Positions 16,383 to 25,640 of a stretch of DNA of 64,000 nucleotides are shown one piece after another. Origin of the DNA: Novosphingobium terrae (GTDB taxonomy: Bacteria > Pseudomonadota > Alphaproteobacteria > Sphingomonadales > Sphingomonadaceae); the NCBI RefSeq assembly GCF_017163935.1, contig NZ_JABVZR010000002.1, positions 2,646,929 to 2,710,928 on the forward strand, read 5' to 3'. Position 1 is the first letter of the stretch; every line of letters begins with the position of its first letter. The notes beneath the pieces were generated by a model, which worked only from the letters and a program-made list of their open reading frames with translations, was not told the origin of the DNA and did no database searches. The position numbers and the translations under genes were made by a program.

Positions 16383-18371
16383 TCAGGCTTCTGCCAGTCC
16401 GTGGCCGTGTTCGGGGGCTCTGGCCAGCAGGCTGGTCTGCTGGGCCGCCGATAGGGCCAGATAGCGCTCGAACTGGAGCAGAATATCGGCAATCAGCTGA
16501 TCCTGAGACAGGCCCATCACATCATAGCCCCGGCTGCCGTCCGAGAAGTAGGTGCGTGCCTCATGGCGCTGGTGGGTGGTGATGCCATCGACGCGTGAGA
16601 ACACCTCTTCAGTCTGACTGGTCGTACGCAGCCCATAGAGGAAACCGCGACGCCCGGCATCGGCTGAGGCCAGCCACAGCAGCCCGTCCTCGCGTGCCAC
16701 GGTGGCGGGGCGCCCGCGCTGGGTCAGTTCCCGGGCCACGGCCTGAAGCGCCGGCTCGGCGGTCTGGACGATGAACTGGGCGATGTCGCGCTCGCCCGGC
16801 CTTTGCAGGGCCAGCGCAAGGCGGGATTGCCATGGCAGTTCGGTCACGGGATGCTGCGGCGCGCGGCTCTGATGCGTGTTATATTGCGCCATATCCGCGG
16901 CCATACCCTTGAACAGGCCGAAGATCAGCACCAGCATTACCATGGCAAAGGGCAGGGCCGCGATGATCGTTGCTGCCTTGAGCGCGGCCAGACCGCCAGC
17001 GATCAGCAGGATGATCGTCACCAGCGCTTCCAGCACGCACCAGAACAGGCGCTGCAGCAGAGTGGTCTGCGTCTTGCCGCCCGATCCGATGATGTCCATC
17101 ACCAGTGAGCCCGAGCTTTGCGAGGAGATGAAGAAAATCGCCACCATGAAGATCGCCAGACCCGTGGTGGCGGTGGAGAATGGCAGATACTGGAAGAATT
17201 TGAACAGGGCGATCGAGACATTGCCCGTCACCGCTTGTGAGATCGCGCCCGCCGCCACGCCATGGTCGAGGAACAGGGCGGTGTTGCCGAAGACTGTCAT
17301 CCACATGAAGGTGAAGGCGCTGGGCAGCAGCAGCACGGCCAGAATGAATTCGCGCACCGTGCGCCCGCGTGAGATGCGCGCGATGAACATGCCCACGAAA
17401 GGCGCCCAGGATACCCACCACGCCCAGTAGAACAGCGTCCAGGCGTTGATCCAGGGGGTGGGCTCATAGGCATAGATGTTGAAGGTGCGCGGCACGAAGG
17501 TGACCAGATAAAGCCCGAGGTTCTGCACCAGATCGCGCATCAGCTGGACCGTGGGGCCCGCCAGCAGCACGAAAAGCATCAGCCCCAGTGCGAGCAGAAT
17601 GTTCAGTTCGCTCAGCCGCTTGATGCCTTTCGACAGGCCCGAGAGCACCGAGATCGTCGCCACGGTGGAAATGGCGATGATCAGCCCTACCTGAATGGGG
17701 ATACTCATCGGCACGCCCAACAGATAGTTCAGCCCGCCATTGACCTGCTGCACGCCCAGCCCCAGCGAGGTCGCCAGACCGAAGACCGTGCAGCAGATCG
17801 CGAAAATATCGACCACATCGCCGATCCGCCCATAGATCTTGTCCTTCAGCAGCGGATAGAGGCCCGAACGGATCGTCAGCGGCAGATTGTAGCGATAGCC
17901 GAAATAGGCCAGCGACAGGCCGACCACCGAATAGATCGACCAGGCATGAATGCCCCAGTGGAAGAAGGTGATGCTCATCGCCTCCTTCTGCGCGGCGATG
18001 CTCTGCGCCGGGGCATCGGGAGGCGTGGTGTAATGCATGATCGGCTCGGCTACGGCGTAATACATCAGGCCGATACCCTTGCCGGCCGCGAACAGCATCG
18101 CCACCCAAGAGGCGAAGCGGAAATCGGGCTCGCAATCGTCGGGCCCCAGCTTCAGGCTGCCATAGCGGCTGAAGCACAGCACCGTGGCCGAAAGCAGGAA
18201 GATGCCCACCGCCAGCAGATAGAACCAGCCCACCTCGGCCAGCACCTGCTTCTCCACGATGGAGAGGAAGGCCTCGGCCTGATGCGGCAGGAAGGCGCCG
18301 ACGCCCAGCAGGGCCAGAATGACCCCCACAGCGCCGTAAAACACCGGCGGATTGATGACGAATTTGACCAT
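16383..18371 (-). CDS. BCCT-family betaine/choline/carnitine transporter (BetT-like)
   Basis: A 662-residue inner-membrane carrier with 12 membrane segments in residues about 10-505 and a cytoplasmic tail of about 150 residues, the length class of BetT. The aromatic substrate box is intact in YWAWWVSWAPFVGMFIARISRGR. The sodium-site glycine motif, normally Gly-Met-Gly-Ile-Gly in betaine symporters, reads Gly-Lys-Gly-Ile-Gly at residues 97-101, with Lys98 encoded by a clear AAG. A buried cation there might replace a sodium ion. It lies 99 bases after fdhA and before the porin, so import of a quaternary amine for demethylation is the likely job. Confidence 0.92.
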   Translation of the reverse strand: MVKFVINPPVFYGAVGVILALLGVGAFLPHQAEAFLSIVEKQVLAEVGWFYLLAVGIFLLSATVLCFSRYGSLKLGPDDCEPDFRFASWVAMLFAAGKGIGLMYYAVAEPIMHYTTPPDAPAQSIAAQKEAMSITFFHWGIHAWSIYSVVGLSLAYFGYRYNLPLTIRSGLYPLLKDKIYGRIGDVVDIFAICCTVFGLATSLGLGVQQVNGGLNYLLGVPMSIPIQVGLIIAISTVATISVLSGLSKGIKRLSELNILLALGLMLFVLLAGPTVQLMRDLVQNLGLYLVTFVPRTFNIYAYEPTPWINAWTLFYWAWWVSWAPFVGMFIARISRGRTVREFILAVLLLPSAFTFMWMTVFGNTALFLDHGVAAGAISQAVTGNVSIALFKFFQYLPFSTATTGLAIFMVAIFFISSQSSGSLVMDIIGSGGKTQTTLLQRLFWCVLEALVTIILLIAGGLAALKAATIIAALPFAMVMLVLIFGLFKGMAADMAQYNTHQSRAPQHPVTELPWQSRLALALQRPGERDIAQFIVQTAEPALQAVARELTQRGRPATVAREDGLLWLASADAGRRGFLYGLRTTSQTEEVFSRVDGITTHQRHEARTYFSDGSRGYDVMGLSQDQLIADILLQFERYLALSAAQQTSLLARAPEHGHGLAEA

Positions 18372-18417
18372 GCACCTCTCTCCCCGAGAGACTGTTGTTT
18401 TATCCTGTGATGGCGCC

Positions 18418-18454
18418 GAAGCGGGGTAAAAGCGAGCCGTTCCAGCCCCGCTTC
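18418..18454 (-). other. 9-bp stem-loop in fdhA-BCCT gap
   Basis: GAAGCGGGG (18418-18426) pairs perfectly with CCCCGCTTC (18446-18454) around a 19-base loop, between the fdhA stop and the carrier start. No T-run follows. Confidence 0.45.
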
Positions 18455-18470
18455 CGCCCCGCGCCGGGCA

Positions 18471-19655
18471 TCAGGCGGCCAGCAGCCCGTGCGGGTCGAG
18501 CACAAATTTCGTCGCAGCGCCCTGATCGAAGGCTGCATAGCCCTGAGCGGCCTCCTCCAGCGCGATGACCTTGGCGTTGACGATGTCGGCAATGGGCAGG
18601 CGGTCGTAGAGGATCGCCTGCATCAGCTGGCGGTTGTATTTCAGCACCGGCGTCTGCCCGGTGTGGAAGGATTGCGCCTTGGCCCAGCCCAGCCCGAAAC
18701 GCAGCGAAAGACTGCCCTGTTTGGCCGCCTGATCGAACGCGCCGGGGTCCTCCGTCACATAGAGGCCGGGAATGCCGATGGCCCCTGCCGCACGGGTGAT
18801 CTCCATCATCTGGTTGAGCACGATGGCGGGCTGCTCGCCGCCGGTGTGGCCGCGTGCCTCGAAGCCCACGGCGTCGATGGCGCTGTCCACCTCATTGGTG
18901 CCCACGACATGGGCGATCAGATCGCCCAGCCGGTCGCTTTGCGACAGATCGATGGGTTCGAAACCGACGCGGGCAGCATGGGCCAGCCGGTCCTTGTTGA
19001 AATCACCGACCATAACCACCGCCGCGCCCAGAATGCGCGCCGAGGCCGCCGCCGCCAGGCCGACCGGGCCCGCGCCTGCCACATAGACCGTGGAGCCCAC
19101 GCCCACGCCCGCCATCATCGCGCCATGGAAGCCGGTGGGCAGAATGTCGGACAGCATGGTGATGTCGCGAATTTTTGCCATGGCCCGGTCGCGGTCGGGC
19201 AGTTTCAGCAGGTTGAAATCGGCATAGGGCACCATGACATAACGCGCCTGCCCGCCGATCCAGCCGCCCATATCGACATAGCCATAGGCGCCGCCCGCCC
19301 GCTCGGGATTGACGGTGAGGCACACGCCCGTGTCCTGCGATTTGCAGGTGCGGCAGCGCCCGCAGGCCACGTTAAAGGGGACCGACACGATGTCGCCGAT
19401 CTCCAGCATTTCGACGTCGCTGCCCTTTTCCACCACCTCGCCGGTGATCTCATGGCCCAGCACCAGACCGGCGGGCGCCGTTGTGCGCCCGCGCACCATA
19501 TGCTGGTCCGACCCGCAGATGTTGGTGGTGATGACCTTGAGGATCACGCCATGATCGATGCGGCGGCCATTGGGAGCCTCCAGCCGGGGATCGTCGATAT
19601 CGCGGACTTCAACCTTGCCGGGCTCGACGTAGACGACGCCTCTGTTCTTGCTCAT
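18471..19655 (-). CDS. fdhA: Glutathione-independent formaldehyde dehydrogenase
   Basis: A 394-residue zinc-dependent medium-chain dehydrogenase closely resembling Pseudomonas putida FdhA, which oxidises formaldehyde to formate with a tightly held NAD. Catalytic-zinc ligands are Cys47 (NICGSDQH) and His68 (GHE); structural-zinc cysteines are Cys98, Cys101, Cys104 and Cys112. The long insertion ERAGGAYGYVDMGGWIGGQA typical of the glutathione-independent class is present. AGAGGA precedes the ATG. It leads the carrier/porin operon and would remove the formaldehyde released by GbcA. Confidence 0.95.
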   Translation of the reverse strand: MSKNRGVVYVEPGKVEVRDIDDPRLEAPNGRRIDHGVILKVITTNICGSDQHMVRGRTTAPAGLVLGHEITGEVVEKGSDVEMLEIGDIVSVPFNVACGRCRTCKSQDTGVCLTVNPERAGGAYGYVDMGGWIGGQARYVMVPYADFNLLKLPDRDRAMAKIRDITMLSDILPTGFHGAMMAGVGVGSTVYVAGAGPVGLAAAASARILGAAVVMVGDFNKDRLAHAARVGFEPIDLSQSDRLGDLIAHVVGTNEVDSAIDAVGFEARGHTGGEQPAIVLNQMMEITRAAGAIGIPGLYVTEDPGAFDQAAKQGSLSLRFGLGWAKAQSFHTGQTPVLKYNRQLMQAILYDRLPIADIVNAKVIALEEAAQGYAAFDQGAATKFVLDPHGLLAA

Positions 19656-19828
19656 CGTGATGGTCCTCTCTTCGCCGATGGTCGCGGGATCAGCCCGTAG
19701 CCCGTTCTTGAGGGGCCGACTCGTTCGGCATGGCGAGAGATCAGCATGGCGGAGGCCCCCGCCACCATTAGAACTGCGACATCCATGATGACGGATGCGC
19801 CAGCGCGGTGATGTTCGGCGCGAAAATC

Positions 19829-21307
19829 CTAGGCCCGGAGGCTCAGCTCACTCTTTTTTACAAACCAGCCCGGCCTGCGCTTCACGCGGGCGGCCTGCTT
19901 GATGGGTATGGCTGGTATGGCGGAGACAGAGCCCCGGCGCCGCTCCAGCGCGTGCAGCACGATGGCATGTGCCTTGCCGCCCACCGCCATGCGCGACAGC
20001 ACCAGCAGAGACAGCATGCTGCCGAGCATCGGCATGCCCAGCGCCATGATCTTGAAGGTGAGGATCATCGCCGGGGTCTGGACGGTGCCCGGCACATAGC
20101 CCATCCGGGCCAGAACCCAGCCGATTGCGCCGGTCGATGCCGCCGCGCTGGCCTTGACCGTCACCAGCACCAGCGCGACCATCGCGGCCTCGCGCCTTTC
20201 GCCATGGCGGAATTCAGCGAAGTCGATCACGTCGGCCAGAATGCCCCAGGGGAACATATAGACGCCCGCAAGACCTGCCCCCAGCAGCACCGTTAACCCG
20301 ATCAGCAGCCCCTTGTCACTGCCCGCCAGAGCGAAGAGCAGCAGCGCCACCATCGTCACGCCGTGGCTGGCCATCAGCAGTCTGGTCTTGTCGGCAAAGC
20401 GCACCAGCCATGTCCAGAGCAGCGCGCCGGGAAACTGGCCCAGCGTAAGGGCCAGCAGCAGAGGCTCGGCCAGATCGGCGCGCCCATAGCCATAGGTGGT
20501 AAGATAGATCGCCGTGCGCGCGAACATGGGCATCACAAAGCCGGTGATCACGCCGATGGCCACCATGGCCGCGACCAGCCCGTCAGGCTTGGGGAAGAGG
20601 ATGAGCGGCGCGGGCCGGATGTTGGCTCTGCGAGGCGGTAGGCGGTCGCTGTGCGAGGCCGCAGCGGCAATCCAGAGCGTGGCGCAGGCAAGGGCGGCTC
20701 CGCCCACGCCCAGCAAAGCGAGTGTACCCATCCTGCCATGATGCGCCGCCGACATCACGGCCGGGGCCAGCAAGGTGACCGAGGCCAGGCTGGACAGCGT
20801 GCTGAAGAGGGTGCGATAGCCCGAGACCCTGCCGCGTGACCGGCTGTCCGGCGCGACGCGCGCCAGCAGGCTGTTGTGCGGCACGTCGATGATGGCATAG
20901 GCGCCCCGGAAGGTGAGCAGGATCAGCCCGAGCAGCCACAGATCGCGCAGCCCCGTCCAGGGAAAGGCATAGATCGCGGCAAAGCCCAGAGCGCAGGGCA
21001 GGGCGCCCAGCACGATCATCTTGCGATAGCCAAAGCCTCTTTCCCGCGCTTGCCCGGTGATGGCGCCGGCCAGAATATCGAAGATCAGATCGCCGACAAA
21101 GACCATCGTCATCAGCATGCCGACCAGCGCGGGCCGGATGTCGAGCAGGTCGGTGAGCATAAAGAGCAGCGTCAGATCGACCCCGCCCAGCACCAGATTT
21201 TTCCCGAAATTGGCCGAGGAATAGCCGATCAGCTGCAATTCGTGCCGCCAGCCGCCCATGTGCGGGGCTCGCGAGGATCGGGCGGCAAACGTGTCGGGCG
21301 AGGTCAT
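19829..21307 (-). CDS. GPH-family sugar:cation symporter (MFS_2)
   Basis: A 492-residue protein with about 12 membrane segments and GPH landmarks: NFGKNLVLGGVDLTLLFMLTD near the N-terminus, the RGAYAIIDVPHNSLLARVAPD loop after helix 4 and MFPWGILADVIDFAEFRHGERRE in the second half. Members carry glycosides or sugar acids with Na+ or H+. The substrate is not evident; neighbours are a nuclease and the formaldehyde operon. No strong ribosome binding site is visible at the chosen ATG; Met17 is a possible alternative start. The tail is basic. Confidence 0.85.
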   Translation of the reverse strand: MTSPDTFAARSSRAPHMGGWRHELQLIGYSSANFGKNLVLGGVDLTLLFMLTDLLDIRPALVGMLMTMVFVGDLIFDILAGAITGQARERGFGYRKMIVLGALPCALGFAAIYAFPWTGLRDLWLLGLILLTFRGAYAIIDVPHNSLLARVAPDSRSRGRVSGYRTLFSTLSSLASVTLLAPAVMSAAHHGRMGTLALLGVGGAALACATLWIAAAASHSDRLPPRRANIRPAPLILFPKPDGLVAAMVAIGVITGFVMPMFARTAIYLTTYGYGRADLAEPLLLALTLGQFPGALLWTWLVRFADKTRLLMASHGVTMVALLLFALAGSDKGLLIGLTVLLGAGLAGVYMFPWGILADVIDFAEFRHGERREAAMVALVLVTVKASAAASTGAIGWVLARMGYVPGTVQTPAMILTFKIMALGMPMLGSMLSLLVLSRMAVGGKAHAIVLHALERRRGSVSAIPAIPIKQAARVKRRPGWFVKKSELSLRA

Positions 21308-21362
21308 GAGCGGTGGGCCAAGGGAAAGGGCCCGCCTAGTTCGCGGATGTTACCGGATGAAG

Positions 21363-22385
21363 TCAGCGCGGGGCAGGCGCCGAACCGGTTTCGGGATTGA
21401 AGGCGGGATGGCCCGGGCCGAAAGGGTCCCGCGCCGGTTTTGGCGGCGTGGTGGCCGCCTCGCTCCAGGCGCGGGCGAGCAGATCGCGCAGCATGGAGGC
21501 TCCGGCGCCGACCCGCTCATGGAGCAGGGCGCGGGCCTCAGCGTCATTCCCATCCTTGAAGGCGCCGCGCTTGTCGAGTTGATAGACCCGTTCCATCCGG
21601 TCGCCGGACTGGTTCAGATAGGCCAGGATCAGCTCGAATGTATCGCCGCTCTGATGGGCGAGGGGCGCCATATCGCGGCGGACATCATCGGCGTTCAGCT
21701 TCATGGCCTTGACCAAATCCGTTTCGAACCGGGCATGGACTTCAGAGTCCGTGCTATAACCGTGCGGGTTGGGGCCCAGCCAGCCATTGTGGTTCACGGT
21801 GATATGCAGGGGTTGGGAGCCGTCACCGATATAGTGGCCAAGGCGCAGTGCATCCTCGGCGCAGATGCGTTCCAGATAGGTCACCTGCGTGGTCAGGCCT
21901 TCGGCTCTTGCCTTGCGCAGCAGACGCATATCGGTGACGAGATGGTCATATTGCTCGATGGCGGCATAGGCCAGCACGCCTGCCTCGCGCACATTGATAT
22001 GAGCCGCTGCCGCTGGATCTGTTCGTGCCAGACGCCGGTTCTCGTCATGCAGGGCAAGCAGGAACTCCCAGCGCGAGCGGGGGACGGTCTTCATGAAGGC
22101 GAAGCTTTCCCGAAACCAGCCATGGTTGGGGTCTTCCTCCAGCTTGCCGAAAGGCTCGGACGTCGACCGCCATTCGTCGGGAATGGTCGACATGGTGGCG
22201 ATAAAATCGGCCTGACCGCGCAGGAAGGTCGGGCCGTCCTCGGGCAGAGCGGCGATGGCGGCGCGGTCGATGGCATCATGCGCCTGATGCCCCCAGGCCA
22301 GCGCGGGGGACGCCGACAGCAGGGAAGCGATGGTTACGGACAAGGCAAGACCCAGCGCAACGGTCTGTCTGATGGTCACACGCAT
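21363..22385 (-). CDS. Secreted S1/P1-nuclease-like zinc enzyme
   Basis: A 340-residue protein with a signal peptide ending in Ala30, so that the mature protein begins with Trp31-Gly-His as in S1/P1 nucleases, where the N-terminal Trp helps bind zinc. The zinc motif HYIGDGSQPLH is at 184-194. This superfamily also includes zinc phospholipase C, and the two are hard to separate without alignment. AAGGACA precedes the ATG. It would act outside the inner membrane on single-stranded nucleic acid or phosphodiesters. Confidence 0.8.
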   Translation of the reverse strand: MRVTIRQTVALGLALSVTIASLLSASPALAWGHQAHDAIDRAAIAALPEDGPTFLRGQADFIATMSTIPDEWRSTSEPFGKLEEDPNHGWFRESFAFMKTVPRSRWEFLLALHDENRRLARTDPAAAAHINVREAGVLAYAAIEQYDHLVTDMRLLRKARAEGLTTQVTYLERICAEDALRLGHYIGDGSQPLHITVNHNGWLGPNPHGYSTDSEVHARFETDLVKAMKLNADDVRRDMAPLAHQSGDTFELILAYLNQSGDRMERVYQLDKRGAFKDGNDAEARALLHERVGAGASMLRDLLARAWSEAATTPPKPARDPFGPGHPAFNPETGSAPAPR

Positions 22386-22508
22386 GGGGGATTGTCCTTG
22401 GGCAGGCGATGGGAACAGGTCGTCCTGCCTTATAGTGTCAATTGTGACGGATTATGTGCAGAGGATGGTTTTGTATGCATCGGCCGGTCTGGCAGAGGCA
22501 CAAAGCCC

Positions 22509-23834
22509 TTAGCTGCCCGCCACCATCAGCACGGCCAGCGTCAGCACTTCCATGCCGGTGCGGATGCTGGGCTGCGGATCGGGCGCGAAGAAAGGCGAGT
22601 GGTTGACCGGCACTGGCTTGCCCTCGGCCTTGTACCTGGCCAGCACGGCGGGATCGTAACCGCCCACGCTGAAGAAAGTGGTCTGCGCCACACCGGCGGC
22701 GGTGTATTCGGAGAAATCCTCGCTGGCGGTCCAGCCCGGTTCGGTGGCGGGCACCAGCGTTACGTGATCCTTGCCCAGCGCCTGCTCCAGCATGCCCGCC
22801 GCGCGCGCCGCCAGCGCCGGATCGTTGATCACCGGCGCCGTGCCATGAATGCGCACCACATCGGGCGCCGGAGCATGCGACATCTGCGCTACCGCCCGCG
22901 CCGTATCGCCCACGCCATCGACCAGCAGCTTGCGCACGCCCGGCTCATAGGAGCGCAGCGACAGTGCCAGTTGTGCCGTATCCGGGATGATGTTGCCCAC
23001 CGTGCCCGCATGGAACGAGCCCACCGTCACCACGCCGAATTTCTGCGGGTCTTTCTGGCGGCTGATAACGGTCTGCACATCCTCCACAAAGCGGGCGCCC
23101 ATCACGATGGGGTCGATGCTCTTGTCCGGCATCGAGCCATGCGCGCCCTGCCCGTGGAACGTGATGACGATGGAATCGCTGGCCGAGGTGGTCGCCCCCT
23201 GCTTCACCGTGACCTCGCCCGTAGGTGCCGAACCGATATGGGCGGCAAAGGCAAAATCGGGCTTGGGAAATCTGGTGTAGAGCCCGTCGTCCAGCATGGC
23301 TTTCGCACCGGACACGACCTCTTCAGCAGGCTGGCCGACCATCACCAGCGTACCGTGCCATTGCGCCTTCATCGCAACCAGCGCCTTGGCGGTGCCGATC
23401 CACCAGGCCATATGGCTGTCATGCCCGCAGGCGTGATCGACGAAGGTGAGCTTGCCATCGACCGTCTGCTGGGCGTGGCTCGCATAGGGCAGGCCGGTTT
23501 TTTCCTCCATCGGCAGCGCATCGAGTTCGGTCCGCAGCATCACCACCGGGCCGGGGCCGTTCCTGAACACGCCGACAACGCCGGTCTTGCCGACATGCTC
23601 TGTCACTTCGAAGCCCAGTGCCTTCAGCCGTTTGGCCAGCAGAGCGGCGGTGCGGTTCTCCTGAAAGGCGACTTCGGGGTTCTTGTGGATGTCCTGATAG
23701 AGTGCCTGAAGGTCGCTCCATTGCGCATCGAAGCTGGCATCGACCTGTTTGCGCAGCGCTGCCGGGTCGGCGGCATGGGCGGCCAGCGGCGCCAGCAGCA
23801 GGGCAGAGGTAAGCGCGAAACGAAGAGGACGCAT
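22509..23834 (-). CDS. Secreted M20-family amidohydrolase
   Basis: A 441-residue metallohydrolase with a clear signal peptide (MRPLRFALTSALLLAPLAAHA). The metal-binding motif DHACGHDSHM (Asp133 to Met142), the GQPAEE block and the dimerisation domain beginning GQGAHGSMPDKSIDPI mark it as an M20/amidohydrolase protein of the hippurate or N-acyl-amino-acid type. It is exported to the periplasm, unlike most family members. A longer frame back to 24005 precedes the signal peptide and is rejected. It sits beside a second M20 protein and a TBDR on the same strand; all may process one imported acylated compound. Confidence 0.9.
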   Translation of the reverse strand: MRPLRFALTSALLLAPLAAHAADPAALRKQVDASFDAQWSDLQALYQDIHKNPEVAFQENRTAALLAKRLKALGFEVTEHVGKTGVVGVFRNGPGPVVMLRTELDALPMEEKTGLPYASHAQQTVDGKLTFVDHACGHDSHMAWWIGTAKALVAMKAQWHGTLVMVGQPAEEVVSGAKAMLDDGLYTRFPKPDFAFAAHIGSAPTGEVTVKQGATTSASDSIVITFHGQGAHGSMPDKSIDPIVMGARFVEDVQTVISRQKDPQKFGVVTVGSFHAGTVGNIIPDTAQLALSLRSYEPGVRKLLVDGVGDTARAVAQMSHAPAPDVVRIHGTAPVINDPALAARAAGMLEQALGKDHVTLVPATEPGWTASEDFSEYTAAGVAQTTFFSVGGYDPAVLARYKAEGKPVPVNHSPFFAPDPQPSIRTGMEVLTLAVLMVAGS

Positions 23835-24007
23835 GGCAGTTGTCCGGCAAGAGAAAAGGCAGCAGGCCATGTGCAGGCCCGCCGCCATGGCATCAGGATA
23901 AGCAAGGTTTGTCAATCTGTTCCCGGCAAGCTGCGCCAACCTGTCAAGCTGTTTGCCCCCTTTGCCAGAAAGAGGCGGGCCGGACGCCCGCCCCTGGTCA
24001 TGCACGC

Positions 24008-25624
24008 CTACTGTGCGGGCGCTTCCAGCACCGGATATTTGATGCCAAGCTGCTCCAGATAGCTGCCGTATTTGCTGGAATCGTAGTAATATTTCTCCAT
24101 ATCCGGGCGATATTCCTTCATCACCTTGGCGTTCAGCCAGATGGCGGGCTTGTCGGCAGGCGTGATGATCGGATCGTAATGATCGCTCTTCTCCTGCACA
24201 TCGTGGAAATAGGCCTTGGCATCGGAAACCAGCTTGGGGGTGGTCATGATGTCCAGCACGGTCAGCGCCAGCGCCTTGGCCCCCGCTTCGGCACCCTTGT
24301 GAGCGATAGGCGTGGCTTCGGCCATGGCGGAAAGCGCATTATGGCCGATCATGTTGGGAATGTTGGCGGGATAACGGATGGTGATGGTCGGCACCGTCCA
24401 CATGATGTCGCCAATATCATCCGAGCCGCCGCCGATCGAGCGCGGACGGTTTTCCGGTGTGGAAAGCTCGCCCACCTTGTCGGGCAGGGGCTGGACCTTG
24501 CGGTGGTTGATGGTCTGCACCGCCTTGGTGAAGGCCTGATCGTCGGCGCTCCATTTGGGCATGCCCACCGCCTTGATGTTGGCATAGGCCGCCTCGGCCA
24601 GCGGCTTGTTGCCGAAATCGGGGGCCGCATAGCCTAGCGTCTGCCTGGTGACGGTGGTGCCGGTGGCTTTCGCGGCAGCCTCTGCGATTTCATTGCCGGT
24701 GTTGTAGAGGTCGCGGATGGCGGCGAAGTTGCGCTCACGGAAATAGTACCACACGCTGGCCTTGTCGGGCACCACATTGGGCTGGCCGCCGCCATTGGTG
24801 ATCACATAATGCGAGCGCTGGGTGACGGGCAGATGCTCGCGGCGGAAGTTCCAGGCGGAATCCATGATCTCCACGCCATCCAGCGCGGAATGGCCGTCCC
24901 ACGGGTCACCGGCGGCATGGGCGGTCTTGCCGTGGAAGGTGTATTCCACCGAGACCATGCCGTTCATGCCGAGATCGCCATAGGCCGTGCCGAAATCGGA
25001 ACTGACATGGTTGAAGATGCAGACATCGACATCCTTGAACAGGCCTTCACGCACGTAATAGGCCTTGGTGGCGAGCAGTTCCTCGGCCACGCCGGGCCAG
25101 ATCATCAGGCGGCCGGGGATATGGTTCTTTTCCATCACATTCTTGGCGGAGATGGCGGCCGCAACCACCAGCGGCATGCCGGTGTTATGGCCCTCGCCGT
25201 GACCGGGCGCGCCCTCCACGATGGGCTTGAGATAGGGCAGGCCCGGCGTTTGCGAGGTGCCCAGCAGATTGTCGATATCGCTGCCCAGCGCCACAACGGG
25301 GCCGCCCTCGCCCCAGGTGGCGGTGAAGGCGGTGGGGATGCCCGCCACGCCGCGCGTCACCTTGAAGCCGTTCTTTTCGAGGATATCGGCGAGATAGGCC
25401 GAGGTGTGCACCTCCTGAAAGCCCGGCTCGGCAAAGCTGAAGACGGTGTCGACCATCACCTGGATGTTCTTGCGCTGCGCCTCGACCCCGGCGATCGCCT
25501 CGGCCTTTTCCTTCGCCGTGGCGGCCGCTTGAGCAGGCATGGCCTGCGCCACCAGCCCCAGCGACAGGGCCAGGCCCGAAGCCTTCATCACGCTCTTGAA
25601 AGACAGTCTTTTCATCATTGTCAT
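24008..25624 (-). CDS. Secreted AbgB-like M20 amidohydrolase
   Basis: A 538-residue protein with a signal peptide (cleavage near MPAQA at 30-34) and resemblance to AbgB, the large subunit of p-aminobenzoyl-glutamate hydrolase: GSDIDNLLGTSQTPGLPY, WPGVAEELLATKAYYV, YTFHGKTAHAAGDPWDGHSALDG and NVVPDKASVWYYFRE. The metal motif reads HGEGHN at 142-147, where the usual cysteine is Glu144. Substrate unknown; export makes cytosolic folate-breakdown salvage unlikely. It ends 173 bases before the other M20 gene and starts 16 bases after the TBDR stop, so the TBDR and this enzyme are cotranscribed. Confidence 0.87.
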   Translation of the reverse strand: MTMMKRLSFKSVMKASGLALSLGLVAQAMPAQAAATAKEKAEAIAGVEAQRKNIQVMVDTVFSFAEPGFQEVHTSAYLADILEKNGFKVTRGVAGIPTAFTATWGEGGPVVALGSDIDNLLGTSQTPGLPYLKPIVEGAPGHGEGHNTGMPLVVAAAISAKNVMEKNHIPGRLMIWPGVAEELLATKAYYVREGLFKDVDVCIFNHVSSDFGTAYGDLGMNGMVSVEYTFHGKTAHAAGDPWDGHSALDGVEIMDSAWNFRREHLPVTQRSHYVITNGGGQPNVVPDKASVWYYFRERNFAAIRDLYNTGNEIAEAAAKATGTTVTRQTLGYAAPDFGNKPLAEAAYANIKAVGMPKWSADDQAFTKAVQTINHRKVQPLPDKVGELSTPENRPRSIGGGSDDIGDIMWTVPTITIRYPANIPNMIGHNALSAMAEATPIAHKGAEAGAKALALTVLDIMTTPKLVSDAKAYFHDVQEKSDHYDPIITPADKPAIWLNAKVMKEYRPDMEKYYYDSSKYGSYLEQLGIKYPVLEAPAQ

Positions 25625-25640
25625 ACGTCCTTGCGGGGGA

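Noticed and set aside
21363..22385. Calling the S1/P1-like protein a zinc phospholipase C
   Set aside because: Both belong to one superfamily; the Trp-Gly-His mature N-terminus and length fit S1/P1 nuclease at least as well, so the broader call was kept.
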